Source of the DNA: Bradyrhizobium arachidis
Lineage (GTDB): Bacteria > Pseudomonadota > Alphaproteobacteria > Rhizobiales > Xanthobacteraceae
Assembly: GCF_024758505.1 (NCBI RefSeq)
Contig: NZ_CP077970.1
Span: forward strand, 6,882,001-6,946,000
Length of the DNA: 64,000 nt
Direction: 5' to 3'
Each line of letters opens with the position of its first letter. Within the stretch, counting starts at the first letter, position 1. A model generated the notes under the pieces. It was not told the origin of the DNA, did not search any database, and saw nothing but the letters and a program-made list of their open reading frames with translations. Positions 17,430 to 26,632 of this stretch are shown here, one piece after another. The position numbers and the translations under genes are program-made.

Positions 17430-17693
17430 CCTATCGCGCCGGACATCCGGTGTGACGTAACGGTTGGGAGGGCGAACAGCACGTAATGCAGCGCCGGTCG
17501 ATCCGGCGATCAGGACAACCCACTTGGGCCATGGCATCGTCGAATGCGTGGTTTTGACCGGGACCTGATCCGCGGAGGGCATTATGGCCAGCGGTCACGT
17601 GAACCGCGCTAACAGGCCGAACACATGGCTGCTCCGACTACCGCCGCATGCGTAAAGAAAACCCTTGCCAACCCGGAGCCGTCCACACATGGG
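17430..17693 (+). ncRNA. conserved non-coding 3' end of IS110 copy A; candidate bridge-RNA region
   Basis: About 265 bp after the transposase stop are conserved in both element copies but hold no plausible gene. Known IS110/IS1111 elements encode the guide (bridge) RNA in their longer non-coding end. Here the 3' end is clearly longer than the 5' end (~95 bp), which would fit the IS1111-like arrangement. The RNA itself was not folded. Confidence 0.35.
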
Positions 17694-18286
17694 CCCATAG
17701 CTGACACCTGAAACATACGTTCGCAGGTCTGCTGATCGGGTCGAAGCGGCCGTCGGTCATTGGCCTGCTTCTTCCATAAGATCAGTATCGCGAACCCGCA
17801 GCCTAGCTGCGATGGGTGCGTCCACCGCTGAACGGTGATGAAGATAAAGCCAAGCGGCGCGGGCATGCTTGCGGTCCCTCGTTGCGCGTCTAATGTTGCG
17901 TGCTCGCCCGCGATTACCCCTATCGCATTTTGTTGTGACACAACGCGGATATCGCCGAATGCTGAGATGTGCGAGTGACGCAGCCACGCGAAAAATCGTC
18001 CAGCGCTCCAATTGCCCCATGATAGGTCCACATCGCGCTTTGCCTTTTCTTCCTGATGTGGATGTGCGGACGCTTGCTTGATCATTTCCGGTAAGGCGAA
18101 GGCAACGGCTGCTTCCGGCCGCAAATTTTCGTTCTTTAGGGGGTGCGGATAAGGCCGGTAAAATGCACGCGGATTGCCACGTTTTCCTGCTATCCGAGCC
18201 GCATTTGCGTCACCTTCATCCATGCATTTGCCCCCGCAAGTCCGTCATCACCGCAAGTTCCGCATCACTAGGGGCTCTATTCCTAA
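17694..18286. other. intergenic; holds one dispersed-repeat copy
   Basis: About 590 bp between the IS and the glycosyltransferase. A dispersed repeat lies at 17720-17790. The 204-residue minus-strand frame covering this DNA reads through IS and repeat sequence and is not regarded as a gene. Confidence 0.5.
17720..17790 (+). repeat. dispersed repeat, copy 1
   Basis: Contains GCAGGTCTGCTGATCG, GTCGGTCATTG and CTTCTTCCATAA, shared in the same order with 48490-48570 and in part with 33600-33640, 54200-54260 and 61790-61840. Confidence 0.6.
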
Positions 18287-20368
18287 ATGAAGCACGAGAT
18301 TCTAATGACCCGCCTCGCCGCGGGCGTGAGCACGTTTGCGTTTGCGCTTGGCCTTGCCACCGTGATTTCCGATTTAAGACCGGCATTCGATGGCTCATTT
18401 GTGCAGAAGGCTGTTCTGACGGTGGTTTTCTGCGCCGCTGTGATCAGCCTTTTCTACGGAAACATCGTTTATCAGCTGACGCGACTTGGCGAGATCAGGC
18501 GGCACGCTGCTCACCGGGACGGCGCAAATAATCGCAGCGCGGCTAGAAATGCGGAAGCGCCGCGGATCAGCATTCTCATACCGTCTTATAAGGAGCAGAT
18601 TCCGGTCATAATGCAGACGGTCTTGTCGGCGGCTCTTTCTGAGCATCCCAATCGGCAAATTACGCTGCTCCTTGACGATCCACCGACAGGCCCGGCGGCC
18701 GACTTGACGGGGCTTGAGGCCGCACGCGCTCTGGTCTCTGAGTTGGATGATCTTTTCCGTGGAGCGTCGCGGCAATTCCGTATGGCCGCCGACGACTTCA
18801 ACGCTCGCCGTCTCTCGGACGGCTTGTCCTTGTCGAATGAGCGCGTAGTCCTTGCTGGACTTTACGTAGAAGCCGCAAATTTCGTGAACCGGCTTGGTCT
18901 ACTTTACGCGGAGCGCTCTCAACCGGTATTTGCTCATGCGGACGACGTTTTCGCGTTTGAAGTCATCGATCATCTTGACGCCGAGTATCGGAAGCACGCC
19001 GCGGCTCTTCGCAATCGGGCCGACTTCGACCTTACGCGCATTCACCTGGAGTACAGACGATTGGTCAGCCTTTTCGACGTGCCGATCGACTGCTTCGAGC
19101 GCAAGCAATTTGGAAACCTCTCCCATGCGCCAAATAAGGCGATGAATCTCAACAGCTATATTGGGCTGATTGGACGTGCATTTCGCGTATCCGAGGGATC
19201 GGACGGCATGCAGGTTCTCAAGGATTGTCCCGAAGGCAAGGCCGACCTCGTCGTTCCGGCGGCAGATTACATCCTCACTATCGACGCCGACAGCATCATC
19301 CTGCCCAACTACATTAACAAGCTCGTCTCTATCATGCAGGCTGATCCAACGATCGCCATCGCGCAGACGCCGTACTCTGCCTATCCAAACCCACCCACAA
19401 GGCTGGAGAGAGTGGCAGGCGCAACCACAGATATTCAGTACCTCGTCCATCAAGGGTTTACTGCCTACAATGCGACATTCTGGGTAGGTGCCAACGCGCT
19501 GCTGCGCCATTCAGCTTTGAATGAAATCAAAGCCACGACGACCGAGCGTGGTCATGCCATACCTGTCTTCATCCAAGACAGAACCCTCATTGAAGACACA
19601 GGTTCGACGATTGATCTCGTCGCAAAGGGATGGCGCTTACACAATCATCCCGAACGGCTCGCGTATAGCGCCACGCCTCCTGATTTCGGTGCACTCGTCA
19701 TTCAGCGTCGACGTTGGGCGAATGGCGGTCTCATCATATTGCCGAGCCTCCTTGCGCTTTGGCGTGATCGCGGCTCCGCTCGCGCCGGGGGACTCGAAAC
19801 GTTCGTTCGGTCTCATTACTTGATCTCGCCAGCACTCGTCAACATCGGCCTGTTGCTGCTTCTCGTAGTGCCGTTCGGTGAGGGATTCTCCAACATCTGG
19901 TTTCCGATAGCTGCGGCGCCCTATTATCTCTTATATGGACGAGACCTTATTCGATGCGGATACAGATGGTCGGATGCAGTGCGGGTCTATGCCCTGACGC
20001 TGCTGCTCGTCCCTGTCAATCTCGCTGGAGTCTACCGATCCCTAGAGCAGTTAGTCACCGGGCGTAAGAGCGCCTTCGCTCGCACTCCTAAGATCGATGG
20101 CCGAACCGCTGCGCCGCCATCCCACCTGATCTTCCTGGTCGGTCTTCTGACTACTTCCATTGTTTCGGCTGCAGCCAACCTGTGGGGAGGCAGCGTACTC
20201 TTCTGCGGATTCGCCGCAGTAAATGCTCTGTTTCTTGTGTATGGCATCTGGCGCCTGATTGGCTGGCGCGACGCCATAGAGGACATCAGAGCTGGCATCT
20301 TGGTGCGAAAAACCGGTCGTTACGCACGCGGCGACGCGACGACGCTCGCTGAGCAATCAAGCCTCTAA
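18287..20368 (+). CDS. membrane glycosyltransferase family 2 (cellulose-synthase-like)
   Basis: 693 residues. Two N-terminal helices (about 10-60) precede the catalytic domain: APRISILIPSYKEQIPVI, LDDPP, the metal-binding YILTIDADSIILPNYI, the catalytic-base segment LIEDTGSTIDLVAKGW, and QRRRWANGG, which corresponds to the QxxRW signature of processive β-glycan synthases. About four hydrophobic segments follow (LISPALVNIGLLLLLVVPF, LIFLVGLLTTSIVSAA and others). Such enzymes polymerise UDP-sugars and pass the chain across the inner membrane. The insert of ~150 residues between the first Asp region and DAD is longer than in BcsA and no PilZ domain is seen, so regulation by c-di-GMP is unlikely. 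A BcsS-like gene follows 50 bp later. Confidence 0.88.
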   Translation: MKHEILMTRLAAGVSTFAFALGLATVISDLRPAFDGSFVQKAVLTVVFCAAVISLFYGNIVYQLTRLGEIRRHAAHRDGANNRSAARNAEAPRISILIPSYKEQIPVIMQTVLSAALSEHPNRQITLLLDDPPTGPAADLTGLEAARALVSELDDLFRGASRQFRMAADDFNARRLSDGLSLSNERVVLAGLYVEAANFVNRLGLLYAERSQPVFAHADDVFAFEVIDHLDAEYRKHAAALRNRADFDLTRIHLEYRRLVSLFDVPIDCFERKQFGNLSHAPNKAMNLNSYIGLIGRAFRVSEGSDGMQVLKDCPEGKADLVVPAADYILTIDADSIILPNYINKLVSIMQADPTIAIAQTPYSAYPNPPTRLERVAGATTDIQYLVHQGFTAYNATFWVGANALLRHSALNEIKATTTERGHAIPVFIQDRTLIEDTGSTIDLVAKGWRLHNHPERLAYSATPPDFGALVIQRRRWANGGLIILPSLLALWRDRGSARAGGLETFVRSHYLISPALVNIGLLLLLVVPFGEGFSNIWFPIAAAPYYLLYGRDLIRCGYRWSDAVRVYALTLLLVPVNLAGVYRSLEQLVTGRKSAFARTPKIDGRTAAPPSHLIFLVGLLTTSIVSAAANLWGGSVLFCGFAAVNALFLVYGIWRLIGWRDAIEDIRAGILVRKTGRYARGDATTLAEQSSL

Positions 20369-20418
20369 GTGAAGAGGCACATGACGTTTCATCGATCAGA
20401 TGCGGTCGGAGAGAGCCG

Positions 20419-21120
20419 GTGAAGTTGTTGAAGGGCTTCACCTCGGTTTTGATGGTTGGCTTGGCGGGCGTCGCAGTCGCGGAGGAGCCGCCACGCCTTT
20501 CAGTGCAGAGTACCAGTGATTTTTCGTCCTACGGTGCTTTTTACACGGACCTTACGGCCCTGCACTCTCCGTTCGGGAACCTGTGGGAGCCTGGCTGGCG
20601 TGTGGAGGGCATTGCCTCAGCCCGCCGCTACAGTTTCGTCGATGCCGATCAGAAGCGCGTCGGGCTCGATACGACGCTCGATGTGCTTGCAGGCTACCAG
20701 TTCGCCCCGCATGGCTGGTCCTGGCTCGTCGCCGCCGGCATGACCGCCGTTAACAGCCACCTCTATGCCGCGCCTGGCTTGCCTCGATCCGACGCGCAGT
20801 TGTACGGGCTGAAGGTTCTAACGTCACTCTACGGCAAGCCGACTGATCAAACGATGGTTTACGTCCAGGCGCACTACAATACTGCATCCGAGTTCTATTA
20901 CGCGCAGGGCAAGACAGGCATTGCGATCGCGCCAAATATTTTCGTGGGGCCTGAAGCAGCCTACTCAGGCGGCTGGACCTACAACCAGGTTCGTTTCGGC
21001 GGACACATTACGGGGTTTACCGTACTCGGCATGAACACGGGCGTCTCGCTCGGCTTTGTGCGAGACAGCAACTACGGCAAAGGCGTATATGGCGGCTTGA
21101 ACTTTCAGGTCAATTTCTGA
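20419..21120 (+). CDS. BcsS-like cellulose biosynthesis protein (outer-membrane β-barrel type)
   Basis: 233 residues starting at GTG 20419, with a cleavable signal peptide (MKLLKGFTSVLMVGLAGVAV, cleavage after AEE region). The mature part is β-rich with alternating aromatic residues (VRFGGHITGFTVLGMNTGVS, GFVRDSNYGKGVYGGLNF) and ends in a phenylalanine (QVNF), typical of outer-membrane barrels. The layout matches the CBP_BcsS family of rhizobial cellulose loci. Its position right behind a processive glycosyltransferase suggests that the pair makes and exports a β-glycan; no bcsB, bcsC or bcsZ is present, so the product may not be cellulose. Confidence 0.75.
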   Translation: MKLLKGFTSVLMVGLAGVAVAEEPPRLSVQSTSDFSSYGAFYTDLTALHSPFGNLWEPGWRVEGIASARRYSFVDADQKRVGLDTTLDVLAGYQFAPHGWSWLVAAGMTAVNSHLYAAPGLPRSDAQLYGLKVLTSLYGKPTDQTMVYVQAHYNTASEFYYAQGKTGIAIAPNIFVGPEAAYSGGWTYNQVRFGGHITGFTVLGMNTGVSLGFVRDSNYGKGVYGGLNFQVNF

Positions 21121-21623
21121 TCGGAAATCCTCGCACTGGCTTGCCCTGCCGACTCCTTATGAAAATTTCTACACGCCCGTAACCGCCAAAGCATCGGCGA
21201 CGTTGGTTCGTGGCCCTTAGCCGATCTTCTGAGCGGTCCCCCATTGAAGGCTGCTTCTGACCCAACTGAGACATAGGCGAGAGCGGACTCCGTCACCTCC
21301 CTCCTGAGTGCTCGCATCTCGCCCCGGGAATGGCTTGGAATGGCATTCTCTCGCCACTCTCGCGACGTGGGGAATGACGCTGGTGATCCAGCGGGCTGAG
21401 CATCGGGACACCCAGGCCATTCACGCCAAGCAGTTCGCGGGGGCGCTAAGCGGAGCGACACTCCCCTGCCGCTCTCCGTCGGCGGCCGCACGATCGGGCG
21501 TCGGTACTCCGCGCGCATCGGCGGCAGATCGCTCACTCGAAGGTTGGGACCAAAGCCTGCTGTGATGCACAACGCGGTTCGCGGATGTGGTAAAGTGCGG
21601 TCCCAGCCCTTTGGATAGAGCCC
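21121..21623. other. intergenic, no supported gene
   Basis: About 500 bp. A short stretch near 21373-21432 reads MTLVIQRAEHRDTQAIHAK, which resembles a piece of low-affinity iron permease, but it is too short and has no gene around it. No promoter or terminator recognised. Confidence 0.4.
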
Positions 21624-22616
21624 ATGAGGCGACGCGAGATCATCGCGGTTCTCGGGAGTGCTGCGTTGGCGTGGCCGCTTTCAGCGTACACACAACAAAT
21701 GAGGATTGTACCGCGCGTCGGAATTCTGTGGATCGCTCCCGAGCCTGTGGTGACACCATTCCACGAGGCGTTTCGTCAAGAATTGCGCGACCTCGGCTAT
21801 ATCGAGGGCCAGACGATCGTCATTGAGGCACGATTCGCGGGCGGCAAGATTGAGGCGTTGCAGGGCCTCGCAGAAGAGTTGGTGCGCCTCAAGGCCGACG
21901 TGATCGTGGCGCCGTCTACCCCCGCCGTGTGGACTCTGAAACAAGCGACGAAGTCAATCCCGATCGTCATGGCAAACGTCTCCGATCCGGTCGGGTTCGG
22001 TTTCGTCGCGAGCCTTCGTGAGCCCGGCGGTAACATCACCGGGTTCTCGAACCTGATGGTCGAGCAGGTCGGTAAGACCGTCGAGCTGGCCAAGGAGGCG
22101 ATCCCGAACCTCGTCCTACTCGCGGTCATGGTGAACTCGGCGGCTCCGGATTCAGAGCTCGTGCTGAAGGAGACCCAGTTGGCGGCCCAAACCCTCAAGT
22201 TCGAAGTGGTGTCCGTTGAGGCGCGGGTGCCGGATCAACTCGAAGGTGCTGTCGCACGGGCAAGCGGCGCGCGGGCCGATGCGCTGCTGGTCTCGACAAT
22301 TGAGGGCATGTTCTTCGCCAATCGCAATCGTATCATCGAGGCGGCGGCAAAACATCGCTTGCCAGCCGTCTTCGCCGCGCCACCCTACGGGCTCACCTCC
22401 GCGGGCGCTCTTCTGACATACGGTGCGAACACACCCGACCTACTTCGGCGCTCCGCCACCTACGTCGACAAGATTCTGAAAGGCGTGAAGCCAGCCGAAC
22501 TTCCAGTCCAGCAACCAGTTAAATTTGAACTTGGTGTCAACCTGAAGAGCGCCAACGCACTGGGGCTGACGATCCCTACGTCGATTTTGCTGCGCGCCGA
22601 CGAGGTGATCGAGTGA
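21624..22616 (+). CDS. ABC transporter substrate-binding protein, PF04392 type
   Basis: 330 residues. The signal peptide MRRREIIAVLGSAALAWPLS…YTQQ resembles that of the other copies. Blocks: VPRVGILWIAPEP, DLGYIEGQTIVIEARF, DVIVAPSTPAVWTLKQAT, IPIVMANVSDPVGFGFV, REPGGNITGFSNL, LLTYGANTPDLLRR, YVDKILKGVKPAELPVQQPV and the final LRADEVIE. The full fold is present. A solitary receptor without transporter partners; ligand unknown. It has the strongest PxxVMANVSDPV-type core of the four copies, which suggests an intact ligand pocket. Confidence 0.9.
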   Translation: MRRREIIAVLGSAALAWPLSAYTQQMRIVPRVGILWIAPEPVVTPFHEAFRQELRDLGYIEGQTIVIEARFAGGKIEALQGLAEELVRLKADVIVAPSTPAVWTLKQATKSIPIVMANVSDPVGFGFVASLREPGGNITGFSNLMVEQVGKTVELAKEAIPNLVLLAVMVNSAAPDSELVLKETQLAAQTLKFEVVSVEARVPDQLEGAVARASGARADALLVSTIEGMFFANRNRIIEAAAKHRLPAVFAAPPYGLTSAGALLTYGANTPDLLRRSATYVDKILKGVKPAELPVQQPVKFELGVNLKSANALGLTIPTSILLRADEVIE

Positions 22617-22930
22617 GAAACGGCATAAAGCCGTTGCTATCTCCAGGCTCCTGCTCAGGACGAGCATAGCAAACCTGGCAGGGGACCGTCCGTAGTGCGC
22701 TGCGCGCTGAGAACACGTTCAGTGCTGTGAGCCGCACGTTCTCCACTACGACGCGGTCAGTGTGATCAGGGCTGATGTGAAGTCGATGCCTGACGGCCGG
22801 TTTTGCGCCAGTAGCCGGTCAAAGTTCGAAAAGAATACCAAAGTTCGACGACGTCGCGAGCGCTTCATTGGCGTCTGCCAAGCCTGAGATTGACAATGAG
22901 TTGAGCAAACCAGGTTGGCCACATCCCAAC
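22617..22930. other. intergenic between convergent genes
   Basis: About 310 bp between the binding protein and the convergent PhoD/RTX gene. It has several short complementary segments, but no clear stem with a T-run, so no terminator is called. Confidence 0.4.
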
Positions 22931-25219
22931 TCACACGAAGTGGAAAGCGTTGGCGTGGTTGGCAATGAGCTGCGCGGAGGTGACGCCGGGAAGCATGATC
23001 GTGTCGTTTTCGTTGACGGTGATGATCGCCCCTTGCGGCTCGTCCGAGATGGCGCCCTGCAGCGCCGCCCAGTCGGCAAACGCCGACTTGCTGAACTCGA
23101 TCACGTCGTTGTCAGCGCCCGCGGCCACGAAATCGGCGATGACGTCGGATCCGGGGTTTTTGGCGAAGACGAAGGTATCGTTGCCGGCCCCGCCGAACAG
23201 AAGGTCATTGCCGGCGCCGCCATCGATTCGATCGTTGCCGTTTTGGCCGTATAGCGTGTCGTTGCCATCGCGGCCAAAAATTCGGTCGTCTCCGTCACCG
23301 CCGTAGACGATATCGTTGCCTTTTCCACCGTCCAGGTAGTCATTGCCGCCTTTGCCGTCGATCACGTCATTGCCGCCGGCGCCGATGATGACATCAGCTC
23401 CATCAGTCCCGCTCAGCGCATCGCTCTTGTCGGTGCCAATGATCGAGTCTGATGTCGGCGTCACGCTGAACTGGCTGACGATCGCCGGGGTCCGCGCCAG
23501 GATCTGATCCGGATGGGCGGCGAGGTCGGCGGCCGTGTAGGCCGGTATCCCCCAGGTCGTAACGAGCAGCTGTCCGGTTGCAGGATCGATGTTGAAATCG
23601 GTCCAGCCATAGTCGTGTCCGACGAAATAATCGCCCTGCAACAGCGTGGCATGGATCGGGCCACCGCTCTCCAGCCCGATCGGATCGTAGCCCAGCTTGG
23701 TCATGTATCCATTGAGGATCGCCTTGTCGAAGTCGTCCTTGTCATTGGGAATGCTGTCGGTATCCGGCGCGTTCGGCAGGCTGTTATACAACGCGAACTG
23801 CTGTGGGGTGATCAGGCCAAGTTGAAGCGCGGCCGCGGGCAGAAATGGTGCGAACGACCCGGCAGCCGCAGCCATGGCGACCACCTCGAACGCGCCGCTC
23901 TTGACCTGTGGACCGCCGAGCGTCTCTTGATAGGTCAGGTTATTGACCGAGGTCCAATGCTGGTCTGCGGATACGAACACCACGTTCTCGATGTGATTGT
24001 CGGCGATGAACTTCAAGAGCGCGTCGCGCTCGGCCGCATAGCCTTCGAAGCGGTCGCCAGGGCTGAGGACCGGACCGAAATTCTGGATCGGCTCCGGCAC
24101 CATGACGAACTTCCAGGTGACGCCGTTGTCTCGGGCATCGAGAAGGTCGTGCTCCACGCGCGCGAACTGGACGTCGCCCAGGATGCTGCGGCTTGGATCG
24201 AACGAGGCGGTCAGGAATTGCGAGATCTGGGCCGGGTCGAGCGGATTTGTCGGCCCCGGCAGCTCTGCATCCCGGAACGAGCGCTCATCGGTCAGAATGA
24301 TCGCCGCATCGGAGCCATAGGTGTTGTAACGATAGAGATCGGGCGCACCGTCAAAGCGATCTTCGCCGGTGCCGCTGTAGGTCCGGTTCTCGATTGCGTT
24401 GTATTCATTGAAGGCCTGCAGACCGTTCGAATACAGGGGCGTTTCATTGATGAAATCGCCTGGCTGACCGGCGAATTGCGGATCGCTGCTCGGTGACGCG
24501 CCGCCGGCAAAGTTGTTGGTGACCTCGTGATCGTCGATCATGGCGAGGACCGGCGTATTGGCTTGCAAGTCCGCCCAGTAGTTGAAGCCGAGATGGCTGC
24601 TGTAGATCTCGTCATGCGCAAGCCGGAACTCGTCCAGCGTGGTGGCCGCCGGCGGCGGAATATCGGTGTAGGCCGTGTCGCCGAGCTTCACCACCAGATC
24701 GAGGTCCGCCGCCGCGGCATTCTTGATCGAAACAAAAGGAGCGAGTTCGCCATGCAGATCGGCGACGAGGGCGAAGTTAAATCCGTTATGGGCGCCGGGT
24801 TCACTGGCGGTTGTAAAGCTGCCTTGGAGCGTATCGCCGGACGCGTCGATGACACGATAGAAGTAGTGTTGACCCGACTTGAGATGGTCGAACTCGACCT
24901 TTACCGGCACCAGCGGGTCAGCCACCGTGAGGTGTTGACTCTTCACTTGGTGAAACGAGGGGTCCGTCGAGATTTCGAAAGTCAGCTGCCCGGTCTCGAC
25001 AGCACGCGCCCACAGGACCGCCGATGTCTGAGTGACGTCGCCCGACGAAACTCCATCCGGAAACGCAGCCGTGTTCGACGCACTTTGCGGTTCGACTGGA
25101 GACACGACCGCTCCGGGGTCGCTGTCGAAATTGAACGCGTCAAGTGCTGCGCTCAAGCTGAAGAGATCAGAAGTGTTGAAATCAATTGTCCCATCGGGAC
25201 GTGTGCGAAGGCTCGCCAT
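22931..25219 (-). CDS. PhoD-type alkaline phosphatase fused to RTX calcium-binding repeats
   Basis: About 762 residues from ATG 25219 (GAGGTC upstream). Order: N-terminal PhoD_N-like β domain (FPDGVSSGDVTQTSAVLWAR … FYRVIDASG), then a metallophosphatase domain with KLGDTAYTDIPP, AMIDDHEVTNNF, and FVSADQHWTSV metal ligands, then from residue ~630 about eight GGxGxDxxx nonapeptides (GGNDVIDGKGGNDYLDGG and on) and a C-terminal region ending FHFV. No Sec or Tat signal is present at the start; RTX repeats with a hydrophobic C-terminal end imply type I secretion. Expected to release phosphate from organic esters outside the cell in the presence of calcium. No type I secretion genes lie in the window. 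Confidence 0.9.
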   Translation of the reverse strand: MASLRTRPDGTIDFNTSDLFSLSAALDAFNFDSDPGAVVSPVEPQSASNTAAFPDGVSSGDVTQTSAVLWARAVETGQLTFEISTDPSFHQVKSQHLTVADPLVPVKVEFDHLKSGQHYFYRVIDASGDTLQGSFTTASEPGAHNGFNFALVADLHGELAPFVSIKNAAAADLDLVVKLGDTAYTDIPPPAATTLDEFRLAHDEIYSSHLGFNYWADLQANTPVLAMIDDHEVTNNFAGGASPSSDPQFAGQPGDFINETPLYSNGLQAFNEYNAIENRTYSGTGEDRFDGAPDLYRYNTYGSDAAIILTDERSFRDAELPGPTNPLDPAQISQFLTASFDPSRSILGDVQFARVEHDLLDARDNGVTWKFVMVPEPIQNFGPVLSPGDRFEGYAAERDALLKFIADNHIENVVFVSADQHWTSVNNLTYQETLGGPQVKSGAFEVVAMAAAAGSFAPFLPAAALQLGLITPQQFALYNSLPNAPDTDSIPNDKDDFDKAILNGYMTKLGYDPIGLESGGPIHATLLQGDYFVGHDYGWTDFNIDPATGQLLVTTWGIPAYTAADLAAHPDQILARTPAIVSQFSVTPTSDSIIGTDKSDALSGTDGADVIIGAGGNDVIDGKGGNDYLDGGKGNDIVYGGDGDDRIFGRDGNDTLYGQNGNDRIDGGAGNDLLFGGAGNDTFVFAKNPGSDVIADFVAAGADNDVIEFSKSAFADWAALQGAISDEPQGAIITVNENDTIMLPGVTSAQLIANHANAFHFV

Positions 25220-25763
25220 CGTATGACCTCGCGACTGAAAGCAAGGTTTCCACGAGTAGTCGCTCGAAAGCCATTTTGCGCCCACCTCTCGGGGCGCGTT
25301 GGAACGTGGCTATAACGGATCTGAGCGTAGGCAGCTAACGATGCCCAAGAGTAAGCATAGCGCCGAGCGATCACCCGGGCCACTGAAAATTGGGTTAGCA
25401 ACGCTGCCGCACAAGGTCTCCTCGCAGCGCGCCGACGATCTGGCCCATTTCGGTCGTCGTCGGTCCAGCTGCCGATGTCACCTATCGGGGCTAAAGCAGA
25501 TCTTTTCCTACCACGGGTTCATCCGCAGTCTGCTCGCGGAGCGGCCGAATCTCAGTCTCGATCGGTCGGTTGCGCGGCGCTTTGGCTCGCTCGACGCGAT
25601 CCAACGCAGCCAGCACTTCTCGCGGATGGCGCAACTGCGTTCCGTCAAACTCCACTTTGGGCGCGTCGGCATCGAGCAGTATGACCTGCCACCGCTCTGT
25701 CCGTAGGCGTCGGTGGCTGAGAGACCAAGCGCGCTCCCGCCTGCAAGGGAAAGGGAGCTGCCG
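25220..25763. other. intergenic, possible small minus-strand ORF
   Basis: About 540 bp. The minus-strand frame ending at 25491 has a protein-like stretch (REVLAALDRVERAKAPRNRP) without a convincing start. Nothing else is supported. Confidence 0.3.
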
Positions 25764-25985
25764 ATGCCAGACAACCCCCATGTCTGCTACGTCCATAGTC
25801 ATGCTTCCGGAATCGCGGAGCAAAACGCGTTCATGCGCGAGCTCGTCAGAAAAGCGATGGAGATTCTTAGGGCTCCAGTCCCCGACACATTCCTAGGCCG
25901 CAAGACCCAAGAGCCCTTCCCGAGAGAAGATGAAGCTCACATGGCGCAATGGATGGCCTCGAAGGAATTGCGGCCGCCGGAGTAA
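25764..25985 (+). CDS. small conserved protein of the PDTFLGRK family (73 aa)
   Basis: AAGGGAGCTGCCG precedes the ATG. The peptide is MPDNPHVCYVHSHASGIAEQ, NAFMRELVRKAMEILRAPV, PDTFLGRKTQEPFPREDEAH, ending MASKELRPPE. The PDTFLGRK core recurs at 7071-7110 and its 3' third is duplicated at 27160-27243. No catalytic motif is apparent; the charged helical middle suggests a small binding or regulatory protein. Function unknown. Confidence 0.65.
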   Translation: MPDNPHVCYVHSHASGIAEQNAFMRELVRKAMEILRAPVPDTFLGRKTQEPFPREDEAHMAQWMASKELRPPE

Positions 25986-26024
25986 GGCTGCTCAGTGAGG
26001 GCCCTTTGGTTCGAAGCGAGCTCT
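25905..26024 (+). repeat. source copy of a ~120 bp direct duplication
   Basis: The 3' end of the PDTFLGRK gene and 40 bp beyond its stop (GGGCCCTTTGGTTCGAAGCG) recur almost unchanged at 27160-27285. Confidence 0.75.
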
Positions 26025-26253
26025 ACCGGGTGAAGATCGACGAGCTGTTCGGCCATCGACTTGGCGTTCTCCTCGGTAGCGGACACCAGATCGACCAACT
26101 GAATGACGTTCTCCTCAAAGTGAGAACGTATGCCCGGTAGGTTTTCATCAGGCGGCCTTACCAGTTTTTCCCGCCTCCGTCCCCTATCCGAGGTTATTGC
26201 TGTTCAGTCGGCGCGATAGGTATAATGTTCCGTCCGAGGAACGGGTGACCTCG

Positions 26254-26454
26254 ATGGAAATACTCAGGCGCTCAATCGAAAAGCTAAGCGCTCCCATTTG
26301 CTCAAAATGCAACCTCGCGATGGCTTGGTCGCGGTCGGCTCTTCTCAAAGAAGAGCATGCAATTGTGCACAAATTTTCCTGCCCGCGCTGTAACGCGACC
26401 GCCGAAACAAAGACGCCAGTTAGGGTCTCCAAAGAAGGCCAGGACACTTTCTGA
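26254..26454 (+). CDS. zinc-ribbon mini-protein (66 aa)
   Basis: The frame from ATG 26254 reads MEILRRSIEKLSAPICSKCN, then LAMAWSRSALLKEEHAIVHK, FSCPRCNATAETKTPV. Two CxxC pairs (CSKC, CPRC) about 30 residues apart make a probable zinc-binding knuckle. It is the intact relative of the broken copy at 6509-6695. Such proteins are likely cytoplasmic; a nucleic-acid or protein-binding role is only a guess. The 5' extension to 26197 is not needed. Confidence 0.65.
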   Translation: MEILRRSIEKLSAPICSKCNLAMAWSRSALLKEEHAIVHKFSCPRCNATAETKTPVRVSKEGQDTF

Positions 26455-26528
26455 TCGGGCGAATTTCCAGCTTGGGCCTGGCACAGATTGCATAGCCCCC
26501 GGGTCCAAACCTGTGTCACGATACCGGC

Positions 26529-26615
26529 ATGGGCGATCGTTGGTTCATAACCATAGCGGTCAGTCTCGGCGCCCTCACTGTAGCAGCCGTTTCTGTACTG
26601 CTGTTTACCCCTTGA
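26529..26615 (+). CDS. 28-residue membrane mini-protein
   Basis: MGDRWFITIAVSLGALTVAA followed by VSVLLFTP: one predicted helix over nearly the whole length. Two similar-sized hydrophobic ORFs follow within 1.3 kb. No family is recognised. Confidence 0.4.
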   Translation: MGDRWFITIAVSLGALTVAAVSVLLFTP

Positions 26616-26632
26616 TCTAACTCAACGCGGGT

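Larger units (their letters stand above)
16303..17693 (+). mobile_element. IS110-family insertion sequence, copy A (~1.39 kb)
   Basis: Boundaries come from comparing the two near-identical copies here. Identity begins near TCCGGTTCTGATGCTGTG (about 95 bp before the transposase) and ends near CCACACATGG (about 265 bp after it). Copy B at 61886-63278 lies in inverse orientation. No long terminal inverted repeats are seen, as expected for IS110 elements. Confidence 0.8.

Noticed and set aside
17609..18223. 204-residue minus-strand ORF after IS copy A
   Set aside because: Covers the IS end and a dispersed repeat; no conserved protein content.
21373..21432. Short stretch resembling low-affinity iron permease (MTLVIQRAEHRDTQAIHAK)
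   Set aside because: Too short, no gene context; may be chance or a tiny relic.
23513..24496. 327-residue plus-strand ORF opposite the PhoD/RTX gene
   Set aside because: Antisense shadow of a clear phosphatase gene; high GC third positions create it and no family is seen.
25491..25720. Minus-strand frame with REVLAALDRVERAKAPRNRP
   Set aside because: Protein-like but no credible start codon or ribosome binding site; noted only in the gap entry.
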